Source: Geodermatophilus sabuli
Lineage (GTDB): Bacteria > Actinomycetota > Actinomycetes > Mycobacteriales > Geodermatophilaceae
Length of the DNA: 33,346 nucleotides
Assembly: GCF_010686765.1 (NCBI RefSeq)
Contig: NZ_JAAGWF010000011.1
Coordinates: forward strand, 1 to 33,346
Direction of reading: 5' to 3'
The translations under genes and the position numbers were made by a program. Under the pieces are notes generated by a model that worked only from the letters and a program-made list of their open reading frames with translations, was not told where the DNA came from and ran no database searches. Shown in pieces: positions 23,954 through 32,076 of the stretch; positions within the stretch are counted from its first letter, which is position 1, and every line of letters begins with the position of its first letter.

Positions 23954-24564
23954 TGCGGGTCCTGCCCAGCGGGTCCACCGCGCTGCTGGTCGAGCTCGAC
24001 TCGCTCGACGAGGTGCTGGGCCTGTACGCCGCCCTCACCGACGACCCGCCCGAGGGGGTGGTGGACGTCGTCCCGGCGGCGCGCACCGTGCTGCTGGTGA
24101 CCGACCCGTCGGTGACCGATCCGGGCGCCGTCGCCGACGCGGTCCGGCGCACCCGGCCGCGGGGAGACGTCGGCGGTCGCGGAGAGCTGGTCGAGCTGCC
24201 GGTGGTCTACGACGGGGAGGACCTCGCCGACGTCGCCACCCACCTGGGCGTCGACCCGGACGAGGTGGTCCGCCGGCACACCGGCACCGAGTGGACGGTC
24301 GCCTTCTGCGGCTTCGCCCCCGGCTTCGGCTACTGCGTCCCCGACGGCCAGCCGTGGGCGATCCCCCGCCGGGAGACCCCGCGGACGAGGGTGCCCCCCG
24401 GGGCGGTGGCGCTGGCCGGCGAGTTCAGCGGTGTCTACCCCCGGGAGTCCCCCGGCGGCTGGCAGCTCATCGGCCGCACCGACGTGGCCGTCTTCGACCT
24501 GGCCCGCGAGCCGGCCGCGCTGCTGCGCCCCGGCGCCCGGGTGCGGTTCGTGGGGACGACGTGA
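23953..24564 (+). CDS. pxpB: 5-oxoprolinase subunit B
   Basis: A 203-aa protein of the KipI/allophanate hydrolase subunit 1 family. [17 protein letters not shown] is the usual start; FCGFAPGFGYC and PRRETPRTRVPPGAVALAGEF followed by YPRESPGGWQLIGRT are the conserved core. It pairs with PxpC to form the ATP-using part of the enzyme. The ATG at 23953 shares one base with the pxpA stop, and its stop overlaps pxpC as GTGA, so the three subunits are translationally coupled. Confidence 0.94.
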   Translation: MRVLPSGSTALLVELDSLDEVLGLYAALTDDPPEGVVDVVPAARTVLLVTDPSVTDPGAVADAVRRTRPRGDVGGRGELVELPVVYDGEDLADVATHLGVDPDEVVRRHTGTEWTVAFCGFAPGFGYCVPDGQPWAIPRRETPRTRVPPGAVALAGEFSGVYPRESPGGWQLIGRTDVAVFDLAREPAALLRPGARVRFVGTT

Positions 24565-25409
24565 CCCGCTCCCTCACCGTGCTCGCGACGGGGCCGCTCA
24601 CCACCGTGCAGGACACCGGGCGCCCCGGCCAGGGCGCGCTGGGCGTCGGCCGCTCCGGCGCCTGCGACCGGGCCGCCGCCGCGCTGGCCAACCGGCTGCT
24701 GGGCAACGACCCCGGCGCCGCGGTGCTGGAGGTGACCCTCGGCGGCCTGGCGCTGCGCGCGGACGCCGAACTGCTCGTCGTCACCACCGGCGCCCGGTGC
24801 GCCGGGTCCCCGGCGCACAACGCGCCGGTCCGGCTGCCGGCCGGCGCGGAGCTACGGCTGGGCCTGCCCCCGGCCGGCCTGCGCACCTACGTCGGCGTCC
24901 GCGGGGGCATCGCCGTCGAGCCGGTGCTGGGCAGCCGAGCCACCGACCTGCTCGCCGGGCTCGGCCCGCCGGTGCTGTCCGTCGGCGACGTGCTGCCCGT
25001 CGGCGAGGGCACCGGGGCGATGCCGGGGGTCGACCTCGCCCCCGTCGCCGACCCGGCGGACGGCGAGGTGACCGTGCGGGTGCTGCCGGGCCCGCGGGCG
25101 GACTGGTTCGCCGAGGACGCCGTCGCGGCGCTGACCGGCACGGCGTGGACGGTCACCGATGAGAGCAACCGGATCGGCCTGCGGCTGGCCGGCGAGCCGC
25201 TGGCGCGGATCCGCACCGGCGAGCTGGCCAGCGAGGGCATGGTGCGCGGGGCGCTGCAGGTGCCGCCGTCCGGACTGCCGGTCCTCTTCCTCGCCGACGC
25301 CCCCGTGACCGGTGGCTACCCGGTGCTCGCCTACGTCGCCGACCCCGACGTCGACCGCTGCGGGCAGCTGCGGCCGGGCCAGTCGCTGCGGTTCCGGACC
25401 GGCGGCTGA
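24561..25409 (+). CDS. pxpC: 5-oxoprolinase subunit C
   Basis: A 282-aa protein of the KipA/allophanate hydrolase subunit 2 family. TTVQDTGRPGQGALGVGRSGACDRAA and NRLLGNDPGAAVLEVTLGG are diagnostic, as are YVGVRGGIAVEPVLGSRATDLLAGLG and the C-terminal SNRIGLRL and GGYPVLAYVADPDVDRCGQLRPG segments. The GTG start at 24561 overlaps the pxpB stop. It completes a full PxpABC set. Short C-terminus, but within family range. Confidence 0.94.
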   Translation: MTRSLTVLATGPLTTVQDTGRPGQGALGVGRSGACDRAAAALANRLLGNDPGAAVLEVTLGGLALRADAELLVVTTGARCAGSPAHNAPVRLPAGAELRLGLPPAGLRTYVGVRGGIAVEPVLGSRATDLLAGLGPPVLSVGDVLPVGEGTGAMPGVDLAPVADPADGEVTVRVLPGPRADWFAEDAVAALTGTAWTVTDESNRIGLRLAGEPLARIRTGELASEGMVRGALQVPPSGLPVLFLADAPVTGGYPVLAYVADPDVDRCGQLRPGQSLRFRTGG

Positions 25410-25436
25410 GCGGGCGCGCCGTGTCACACTCCCGGC

Positions 25437-26207
25437 GTGGGGCGGGTGCGGACCGGTGAGTCGGTGCTCTCGCGCGCCATCCGCATCTTCGACGCCTTCT
25501 CCGCCGACGAGAAGGTGCTCCAGGTGTCGGAGATCGCCCGCCGCACCGACCTGCACGTCGCCACCGCCTCCCGGCTGATAGCCGAGCTGGTCGCCCACGG
25601 GCTGCTCGAGCGCGGCCCCGACCGTGAGGTGCGGGTCGGCGTCCGGATGTGGGAGCTGGCCTCGCGGGCCTCGCTCACCCTCTCCCTGCGCGACGCCGCC
25701 ATGCCCTACCTGGAGGACCTGCACGCCGTCGTCGGCCACCACGCCCAGCTGGGCGTGCGCGACGGCGACGACGTGCTCTTCCTGGAACGGCTGTCGGCCC
25801 GCGACGCGGTGGTCAACTACTCCCGGATCGCCGGCCGGCTCCCGCTGCACATCTCGTCCTCCGGCCTCGTGCTGCTCGCCTACGGTCCCCCGGAGCTGCA
25901 GGAGCGCTTCCTCACCAGGCCGCTGGAGCAGCACACCCCGCGGACCATCACCACGCCGGAACGGCTGCACGCGACGCTCGCCGAGATCCGCCGGCAGGGC
26001 TACGTCGTCACCCCCGGCCACGTGCACCCCGACGCGACGGGCGTCGCGGTACCGGTGCGCAACGGCCTGCAGGAGGTGGTCGCGGCACTGTCGGTGATCG
26101 TGCCCAACGACGGCCGGGCCGCCGCGCAGGTCCCGGCGCTGCTGGCCGCGGCCCGCGGCGTCACCCGGTCGCTGTCGGCCGCGCCGCCGGGCGGCGTCCC
26201 CCGCTGA
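25437..26207 (+). CDS. IclR-family transcriptional regulator of the 5-oxoproline module
   Basis: A 256-aa IclR regulator: winged helix-turn-helix at about residues 10-60 (LQVSEIARRTDLHVATASRLIAELVAHGLLE region), then the effector-binding domain with HHAQLGVRDGDDVLFLERLS and GVAVPVRNG. The GTG at 25437 follows the pxpC stop by 27 bases. A TGTCACACT stretch just before it could be a -10 region of a leaderless start. Downstream is a strong two-way terminator. By position it most likely controls pxpABC, the transporter and perhaps DUF1445. Confidence 0.88.
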   Translation: MGRVRTGESVLSRAIRIFDAFSADEKVLQVSEIARRTDLHVATASRLIAELVAHGLLERGPDREVRVGVRMWELASRASLTLSLRDAAMPYLEDLHAVVGHHAQLGVRDGDDVLFLERLSARDAVVNYSRIAGRLPLHISSSGLVLLAYGPPELQERFLTRPLEQHTPRTITTPERLHATLAEIRRQGYVVTPGHVHPDATGVAVPVRNGLQEVVAALSVIVPNDGRAAAQVPALLAAARGVTRSLSAAPPGGVPR

Positions 26208-26238
26208 GGCCGTCGCGGCGTCCGCCTGCGGACGTGCG

Positions 26239-26273
26239 CCGGGCCCCGGCCCCCTGGGGGTGCCGGGGCCCGG
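26239..26273. terminator. Bidirectional terminator hairpin
   Basis: CCGGGCCCCGGC (26239-26250) and GCCGGGGCCCGG (26262-26273) form a perfect 12-bp stem, and the 11-base loop holds a further CCCC/GGGG pairing. It lies between the convergent stops of the IclR gene (26207) and the ABC ATPase gene (26290). Confidence 0.75.
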
Positions 26274-26289
26274 TCACGAGAGCGGTGGG

Positions 26290-27144
26290 TCAGTGACCGC
26301 CGTCGGAGGTCGCCGACACGGCGGTCGCCCCCGAGGGTGCGATGACGTCGGGTGCGTGCGTGGCCACGCCGTGGGCCTGGCCCTCGACGGGGCGGTGGAT
26401 CTGCTCGAAGACCCGGGCGCGCAGCTCGGCGAAGCGCGGGGAGGACCGGGTGTGCAGCTGGTCGCGCTCCTCGGGCAGGTCGATGGCGACGTCGTCCCGG
26501 ATCACGGTGGGCGAGCTGGACAGCACGATGACGCGCTGGCCCAGGTAGACCGACTCGTCGATGTCGTGGGTGACGAACAGCGTGGTCACCTGGAAGCGGT
26601 GCCACAGGTCGCGGACGAGGTCCTCGAGGTCGGCGCGGGTCTGCGCGTCGACGGCGGCGAACGGCTCGTCCATGAGCAGCACCTGCGGCTCGTAGGCGAT
26701 GGCCCGGGCGATCGCGACGCGCTGCTGCATGCCGCCCGAGAGCTGCCAGGGGTAGGCGCTGTGCACGTCGGCGAGGCCGACGGCGGCGACGGACTCGTCG
26801 ACCAGCTCCTTGCGGCGCGCGGCGGGCACCTTCTTCTGCTTGAGCGGCAGCTCGACGTTCTCCCGCACGCTCATCCAGGGGAACAGGCTGCGGCCGTACT
26901 CCTGGAAGACGATCGCCATGCCCGGCGGCGGCCCGTCGACGCGCTTGCCGTCCAGCAGCACCTCGCCGGCGGTCGGGTCGAGCAGCCCGGACATGATCTT
27001 CAGCAGGGTCGTCTTGCCGGAGCCGGACGGGCCGACCAGGCAGGCGAACTCGCCCTTCTGCAGCGTGAAGGTCAGGTTCCGGACGGCCTCGACCGTGCGG
27101 GACTTGCCCTCGTACACCTTCTTGATGCCGTTGACCTCGAGCAT
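26290..27144 (-). CDS. NitT/TauT-type ABC transporter ATPase
   Basis: A 284-aa ABC ATPase. Walker A is GPSGSGKTT (residues 38-46), the Q-loop FQEYGRSLFPWMSVREN, the signature LSGGMQQRVAIARA, Walker B VLLMDEPFAAVDAQTR and the switch His in VTHDIDESVYLG. These match the SsuB/TauB/NrtD class for nitrate, sulfonates and organic acids. A C-terminal tail of about 30 residues after the ATPase fold is low complexity. The ATG at 27144 is 74 bases after the permease gene. It is last in a permease-permease-ATPase operon that has no binding protein. Confidence 0.93.
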   Translation of the reverse strand: MLEVNGIKKVYEGKSRTVEAVRNLTFTLQKGEFACLVGPSGSGKTTLLKIMSGLLDPTAGEVLLDGKRVDGPPPGMAIVFQEYGRSLFPWMSVRENVELPLKQKKVPAARRKELVDESVAAVGLADVHSAYPWQLSGGMQQRVAIARAIAYEPQVLLMDEPFAAVDAQTRADLEDLVRDLWHRFQVTTLFVTHDIDESVYLGQRVIVLSSSPTVIRDDVAIDLPEERDQLHTRSSPRFAELRARVFEQIHRPVEGQAHGVATHAPDVIAPSGATAVSATSDGGH

Positions 27145-27218
27145 CGCGTTGCCTTCCGATCGGGGGTCAGGAGAGTCGTGGGGGCGGTGCCGAGGGCACC
27201 GGGATCAGGTCGCGCGGG

Positions 27219-27992
27219 TCAGCCGGCGCGCTGGGCGCGGCGCAGCCCGTGGTACCAGGCCAGCCACCGGTTCTCGACCAGCCGGAAGAGCAGGGACAGC
27301 AGGAAGCCCAGCAGCCCGAGCATGAGCATGCCCGCCCACATCTCCGGGATGGCGAAGCTGCGCTGGGCCTGGACGATCGCGAAGCCCAGCCCGTCGCTGG
27401 CGGCGAACAGCTCGCTGATCACCATCAGGATGATCGCCACCGACAGACCCTGCCGCAGGCCGGCGAAGATCTGCGGGCTGGCCGCCGGGAGGATCAGGTT
27501 GCGCAGCCGGGCGGCCCCGCTGATCCGGTAGGTCTTGGCGGTGTCGGACAGCACGCTGTCCACCGCCCGCACACCCTCGGCGGTGTTGAGCAGGATCGGC
27601 CACATGCAGCCGAAGGTGATGACCACGATCTTCATCGTGTTCTCGATGCCGAAGATCAGCATCAGGATCGGCACGACCACCGGCGGCGGGATGGCCCGGA
27701 AGAACTCCAGCACCGGCTCGAGCAGGTCGCGCAGCCGCTTGTAGGTGCCGATCAGCACGCCCAGTGTGATGCCGACGAGCGCGGCGATCAGGTACCCGGC
27801 GGTCAGCCGGATGAGGCTGGGCAGCACGTCGTCGGCCAGCCGGGGCCCGAACCACTCCTCCACCAGGCTGTCGACGATCCGCGACAGCGGCGGGAAGTAG
27901 AAGTCGGTGCTGGACGCCGAGGTCACCCACCACAGCGTGAACAGGACGATCGGCAGGCCCAGCGCGAAGCCGGCCCGACGCAGGAAGGCCAT
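27219..27992 (-). CDS. ABC transporter permease (NitT/TauT type), second
   Basis: A 257-aa inner-membrane permease of the SsuC/TauC class with about six helices. The EAA-loop region that contacts the ATPase is YRISGAARLRNLILPAASPQIFAGLRQGLSVAII in two parts. The FRAIPPPVVVPILMLIFGIENTMKI segment is typical. The ATG at 27992 shares one base with the stop of the upstream permease (TGATG), so both are made together and probably form a heterodimer. Confidence 0.92.
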   Translation of the reverse strand: MAFLRRAGFALGLPIVLFTLWWVTSASSTDFYFPPLSRIVDSLVEEWFGPRLADDVLPSLIRLTAGYLIAALVGITLGVLIGTYKRLRDLLEPVLEFFRAIPPPVVVPILMLIFGIENTMKIVVITFGCMWPILLNTAEGVRAVDSVLSDTAKTYRISGAARLRNLILPAASPQIFAGLRQGLSVAIILMVISELFAASDGLGFAIVQAQRSFAIPEMWAGMLMLGLLGFLLSLLFRLVENRWLAWYHGLRRAQRAG

Positions 27993-28858
27993 CAGACGGC
28001 CACCTCTCCACGCTGGGACGGGTGCCAGCTCAGCGCCCGTCGCTCGATGAACCGGAACACCAGGTTGACGATGACGCCGAGCAGACCGGCGACCACGACC
28101 AGGGCGTAGGTCGCGGCGATGGCGCCGCTGCTCTGCGCCACGGCGAGCCGGTTGCCGATGCCGGGGTTGCCGATGACCAGCTCGGCGGTCACCGCGAGGA
28201 TCAGCGCGACCGCCGCCGACAGCCGCAACCCGGTCATCACGTACGGCAGCGCGGTCGGCCAGGTCACGTAGCGGACCCGCGCCACGAAGCTGAACCGGTA
28301 GGCCCGGGCGGTGTCCTGGGCCACCGGGTCGACGTCCTGCACCCCGTACAGGACCTGGATCAGCATCTGGAAGAACGCCGCGTAGACGACCAGCAGCAGC
28401 TTGCTCTCGATCGACGTGCCGAACAGCAGCACCGCCAGCGGGATCAGCGCCACCGACGGGATCGGCCGCACGAACTCGATGGTCGACGCCGTGATGTCCC
28501 GCAGCAGCTGCGAGCTCCCGATGATGATGCCCAGCACCACCCCGGCGACCGCGGCGATGGCCAGGCCCAGCGCCCAGCCCTGCAGCGTGTCCAGCAGCGC
28601 GACCCAGAACTCCGACTGCTGCACCTGGTCGATCAGCGCCGACCCGATCTCGGTCGACGTCGGGAAGAACCGGCGGTTGAGCACACCGATCCGCGGCAGG
28701 ATCTCGAACAGCGCCACCAGGGCCAGCAGGCCGATCGCGCCGAGCACGACCGGCGAGGCACCCAGCGAACGCCGCGGCCGGGTCGACTGCGGCGCCACGC
28801 CGGCGTCGGCGTTGTCCGCCGCCGGCTCGTAGACGGTGACGGGCGGGGAGTTGCTCAC
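27992..28858 (-). CDS. ABC transporter permease (NitT/TauT type), first
   Basis: A 288-aa permease with a longer cytoplasmic N-terminus (about 35 residues) and six helices. FVRPIPSVALIPLAVLLFGTSIESKLLLVVYAAFF and the EAA loop YRFSFVARVRYVTWPTALPYVMTGLRLSAAV are class-typical. The GTG at 28858 has GGAGG ten bases upstream. It opens the minus-strand operon; its upstream region is shared with the divergent IclR/PcaR-like gene and has two palindromes about 150 bases before the start. Confidence 0.92.
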   Translation of the reverse strand: MSNSPPVTVYEPAADNADAGVAPQSTRPRRSLGASPVVLGAIGLLALVALFEILPRIGVLNRRFFPTSTEIGSALIDQVQQSEFWVALLDTLQGWALGLAIAAVAGVVLGIIIGSSQLLRDITASTIEFVRPIPSVALIPLAVLLFGTSIESKLLLVVYAAFFQMLIQVLYGVQDVDPVAQDTARAYRFSFVARVRYVTWPTALPYVMTGLRLSAAVALILAVTAELVIGNPGIGNRLAVAQSSGAIAATYALVVVAGLLGVIVNLVFRFIERRALSWHPSQRGEVAV

Positions 28859-29010
28859 GGCAGCAGCACCTCCGGACCGGTACCCGCGGGGCGCTCGCCC
28901 ACGGCACGAGGGCCGGGGCGGGCGTCGGTGGAGGGCAGCGGCACGGGCGCGGAGGCCGCTCGAGTTCGGCGCATGGGCGCTCCCCGAGGAGTCGGTGGCG
29001 GGCTGGAGTT

Positions 29011-29044
29011 GTTCGCTTCGCGAACTACTGTTCTTCTGGAGAAC
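29011..29044. promoter_or_regulatory. Two adjacent IclR/PcaU-type operator palindromes
   Basis: GTTCGCTTCGCGAAC (29011-29025) and GTTCTTCTGGAGAAC (29030-29044) are both 15-base dyads beginning GTTC and ending GAAC, with centres 19 bases apart, about two helical turns. They lie in the 338-base gap between the ABC permease and the IclR regulator. The GTTC-N6-xxAAC shape matches, in my recall, sites of the PcaU/PobR branch of IclR regulators, to which the adjacent gene belongs. The rest of the gap holds no gene. Confidence 0.65.
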
Positions 29045-29133
29045 GGAAACAGGTGGCAGCGGTCACCGTCAAGCAGCATCTCAGGTCCGTGATGACGACG
29101 TGATCACCACTGAGGGGCGCTTGTCGTACGGCT

Positions 29134-29148
29134 GTTCACTCTGCGCAC
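29134..29148 (+). promoter_or_regulatory. Third PcaU-like site close to the regulator gene
   Basis: GTTCACTCTGCGCAC has the form GTTC-N6-CGCAC, the same as the PcaU/PobR site I recall from Acinetobacter (GTTCGATAATCGCAC). It ends 48 bases before the regulator start, suiting autoregulation. It is an imperfect dyad. Confidence 0.5.
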
Positions 29149-29196
29149 AATGTCATGCGGAGGGCCTGTTGTGCACTCCGGCCCGGGAGGAACTGC

Positions 29197-30015
29197 GTGG
29201 AGATCGCCGACGTGCCGCAGGAGCCGGCCGTCCTGCCGGTGCGCGACAGCACGTTCGTGCAGTCGCTGGACCGCGGACTGGCCGTCATCCGGGCCTTCGA
29301 CGCCGAGCACCCCCGGCTCGGGCTGTCGGAGGTGGCCCGCGCGACCGGGCTGACCCGGGCCGCCACGCGGCGCTTCCTGCTCACCCTGGTCCAGCTGGGC
29401 TACGTCCGGATGGACGGCCGCGAGTTCTCCCTGCGGCCCCGGGTGCTGGAGCTGGGGTACTCCTACCTCTCCGGGCTGACCCTGCCGGAGGTCGCCGAGC
29501 CGCACCTGGAGACCCTGGTGGCACAGGTCGACGAGTCCTCCTCGGTGTCGGTGCTCGACGGGGAGGACATCGTCTACGTGGCCCGGGTGCCCACCAAGCG
29601 GATCATGACCGTCCTGATCGCCGTCGGCACCCGCTTCCCCGCCCACGCGACGTCGATGGGGCGGGTGCTGCTGGCCGGACTGCCGGACGACGACCTGGCC
29701 GACTACCTGGACCGGGTGGAACTGCGGCCCTACACCGGGCACACCGTCACCGACCCCGCCGCGTTGCGCGACGCCGTCGAGGACGCGCGCCGGAGGGGGT
29801 ACGCCGTCGTCGACCAGGAGCTGGAGGTGGGGCTGCGCTCGGCCGCCGCTCCCATCCGCGACGGCGACGGGCTGGTCGTCGCCGCGCTGAACGTCTCCGC
29901 CCACGCCAACCGCACCTCCATGGAGCAACTGGAGCGCGAGTACGTCCCCGCGGTGCTGGAGACGGTCGAGCACATCGAGCACGACCTGCTGCGCGTCCGG
30001 CGTCCGGGTTCGTGA
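29197..30015 (+). CDS. IclR-family regulator, PcaR/PcaU/PobR branch
   Basis: A 272-aa regulator. FVQSLDRGLAVIRAFDAEHPRLGLSEVARATGLTRAATRRFLLTL carries the winged helix-turn-helix, followed by LGYVRMDGREFSLRPRVLELGYSYLSG, the linker typical of the beta-ketoadipate regulators, and the effector domain (VGTRFPAHATSMGRVLLAGL). The GTG at 29197 has GGGAGG seven bases upstream; an ATG at 29155 has none. It precedes, by a 4-base overlap, an MFS carrier and then the CoA-transferase pair, and faces the ABC operon across PcaU-like sites. It likely senses an aromatic intermediate such as protocatechuate or beta-ketoadipate. Confidence 0.88.
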   Translation: MEIADVPQEPAVLPVRDSTFVQSLDRGLAVIRAFDAEHPRLGLSEVARATGLTRAATRRFLLTLVQLGYVRMDGREFSLRPRVLELGYSYLSGLTLPEVAEPHLETLVAQVDESSSVSVLDGEDIVYVARVPTKRIMTVLIAVGTRFPAHATSMGRVLLAGLPDDDLADYLDRVELRPYTGHTVTDPAALRDAVEDARRRGYAVVDQELEVGLRSAAAPIRDGDGLVVAALNVSAHANRTSMEQLEREYVPAVLETVEHIEHDLLRVRRPGS

Positions 30016-31247
30016 CCGGCCCTCGGGCCGGCCGGGCACGTCCGTGGTGGGTGACCCTGGCGCCTGCGGTGGTGCTGGTCCTGGTCGCCCTGTGCCTGCG
30101 CGCCCCGTTCGCCGCCGTCGGGCCGGTCCTCGGCGAGCTCCGCGAGGAACTGGCCGTGCCGACGACGGCGCTCGCGGTGCTCACCGCACTGCCCCTCGTC
30201 TGCTTCGGCCTGCTCTCGCCCACCGTGCCGGCGATCGCGGCGCGGCTGGGGGTGCATCGCGCCGTCCTCGCCGGGGTCGCCGTCCTCGCCGCGGGGATCG
30301 GGCTGCGGCTGGCCGGGACGTGGGGGCTGTTCGCCGGCACCGTGCTGCTGACCGGCGGGACCGCGGTGGTCAACGTGCTGCTGCCGGCCGCCGTGCGGGC
30401 CGAGTACGGACGGCGGAGCGCGCCGGTGCTCGGCGCGACGACGGCGTCCATGGCCTTGTCGGCGAGCCTCGGCGCGGGCCTCTCCCAGCCGCTGGCCACG
30501 GCCGGGGGCAGCGCGGTCACGGGCCTGGCGCTGTGGCTCGTCCCGGTGCTGGTCGCCCTCGTGTGCGTCGGCCTGCTCGCCGGACGGCGCCGCGTCGAGC
30601 GCGTCCCCGCCTCCGCGCGGCTGCCGGTGGCGGCGGTGCTGCGTGACCGGGTGGCCCTGGCGGTGACCGGCTTCTTCGGGCTCCAGTCGCTGGCCTTCTA
30701 CGCGATCCTCACCTGGCTCCCCGACATCCTCGAGGCCGACGCCGGGGTGTCGGCCGTCGGCGCCGGCGCGGTGCTCGCGGTGGCCGTGGCCGTCGGCGCC
30801 CCGTGCGCGCTCGTCGTCCCGCCGCTGGCCGCACGCCGGCCCGGCCAGGCCGGCTGGGTGCTCGCCGCGGGGCTGCTCCAGGCGGCCGCGGTCGTCGGGC
30901 TGCTGGCTGCCCCCGGCGCCGCACCGTTCCTGTGGGCCCTGCTGTACGGCCTGGGCACCGGGGTGGCCTTCCCGCTGGCCATGACCCTGGTCCTGCTCCG
31001 CACCCGTGACGTCGCGCAGACCGGTCGGCTGTCGGCCGCCGCGCAGAGCGTCGGCTACCTGCTCGCGGCGACCGGGCCGCTGGCCCTGGGGCTGCTGCAC
31101 GACGCGACCGGCGCATGGCGGCCGAGCCTGCTCCTGCTCTTGGCGCTGGTCGTCCTGCAGATGGCCGTCGGGCTGCTGGCCGCCCGGCCGCGCCTGGTGA
31201 CCGAACGACGGTCGGAGGGCGCCGCGCCCTCCCCCGCACGATCCTGA
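30012..31247 (+). CDS. MFS transporter, CynX/NimT-like (second copy)
   Basis: A 411-aa carrier with about 12 helices. LCLRAPFAAVGPVLGELREEL, TAVVNVLLPAAVRAEYG, ILTWLPDILEADAG and GRLSAAAQSVGYLLAATGPLALGLL match the CynX/NimT group and align along their length with the carrier at 15709-16872. The GTG at 30012 overlaps the regulator stop as GTGA. It is followed after 24 bases by the CoA-transferase genes, so it probably imports the acid they handle. An open frame extends far upstream but overlaps the regulator gene. Confidence 0.87.
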   Translation: MTGPRAGRARPWWVTLAPAVVLVLVALCLRAPFAAVGPVLGELREELAVPTTALAVLTALPLVCFGLLSPTVPAIAARLGVHRAVLAGVAVLAAGIGLRLAGTWGLFAGTVLLTGGTAVVNVLLPAAVRAEYGRRSAPVLGATTASMALSASLGAGLSQPLATAGGSAVTGLALWLVPVLVALVCVGLLAGRRRVERVPASARLPVAAVLRDRVALAVTGFFGLQSLAFYAILTWLPDILEADAGVSAVGAGAVLAVAVAVGAPCALVVPPLAARRPGQAGWVLAAGLLQAAAVVGLLAAPGAAPFLWALLYGLGTGVAFPLAMTLVLLRTRDVAQTGRLSAAAQSVGYLLAATGPLALGLLHDATGAWRPSLLLLLALVVLQMAVGLLAARPRLVTERRSEGAAPSPARS

Positions 31248-31271
31248 ACACCCGGACGACGAGGAGAACGC

Positions 31272-32075
31272 ATGGACAAGATGGTGGGGTCTGCCGCAGA
31301 GGCGGTGGCCGACGTCGAGAACGGTGCGGTGCTGGCCGTGGGCGGTTTCGGGCTGTGCGGGGTGCCGCAGGTCCTGATCGCGGCACTGCTGGAGCAGGGC
31401 GCCTCGGAACTGACCACGATCTCCAACAACTGCGGGGTCGACGACCAGGCGCTGGGGGTGCTGCTCTACGCCGGGCGGATCAGCCGGACGATCTCCAGCT
31501 TCGTGGGCGGCAACAAGGAGCTGGCACGGCTGTACCTGTCCGGGCAGCTGGAGGTGGAGCTGACCCCGCAGGGCTCGCTCGCCGAGCGGCTGCGGGCCGG
31601 TGGGGTCGGCATCCCGGCGTTCTACACCCCCACGGGCGTCGGCACGCTGGTCGCCGACGGGGGCATCCCGGTCCGCTACGACGCCGACGGCAACGTCGTG
31701 CAGACCTCGCCGCCCAAGGAGGTCCGCGAGTTCGGCGGCCAGCAGTACGTGCTGGAGACCGCGCTGACCGCCGACTACGGCCTGGTCCGCGCCGCGGTCG
31801 GGGACCGGCACGGCAACCTGGTCTTCCACGAGTCCGCGGCCAACTTCAACCCGCTGGCCGCCATGGCCGGGCGGATCACCATCGCCGAGGTCGAGACCCT
31901 CGTCGAGCCCGGGGAGATCACCCCGGAGCAGGTGCACCTGCCCGGGGTGTTCGTCGACCGCGTGGTCGAGGTCGGCAGCGAGGGCAAGAAGATCGAGAAG
32001 CGCACCACCCGCCCCCGCACCTCGGCCGCCACCCCGGCCGCCGGCGGCGACGAGACCACCCCCGGAGGCAACTGA
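31272..32075 (+). CDS. pcaI: 3-oxoacid CoA-transferase subunit A (PcaI/ScoA-like)
   Basis: A 267-aa family I CoA-transferase alpha subunit. [21 protein letters not shown] is the CoA-binding entry motif, followed by [47 protein letters not shown] and TPTGVGT. With subunit B it moves CoA from succinyl-CoA to a 3-oxoacid (beta-ketoadipate or acetoacetate). The ATG at 31272 has GAGGAG upstream. A Thr/Pro-rich tail of about 25 residues beyond the fold is unusual. The PcaR-like regulator upstream favours the beta-ketoadipate role; ScoA/acetoacetate cannot be excluded. Confidence 0.88.
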   Translation: MDKMVGSAAEAVADVENGAVLAVGGFGLCGVPQVLIAALLEQGASELTTISNNCGVDDQALGVLLYAGRISRTISSFVGGNKELARLYLSGQLEVELTPQGSLAERLRAGGVGIPAFYTPTGVGTLVADGGIPVRYDADGNVVQTSPPKEVREFGGQQYVLETALTADYGLVRAAVGDRHGNLVFHESAANFNPLAAMAGRITIAEVETLVEPGEITPEQVHLPGVFVDRVVEVGSEGKKIEKRTTRPRTSAATPAAGGDETTPGGN

Positions 32076-32076
32076 G

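Noticed and set aside
28859..29196. Riboswitch or small RNA in the 338-base gap.
   Set aside because: The structure present is explained by short operator-like dyads; I see no long conserved fold or terminator with a T-run.
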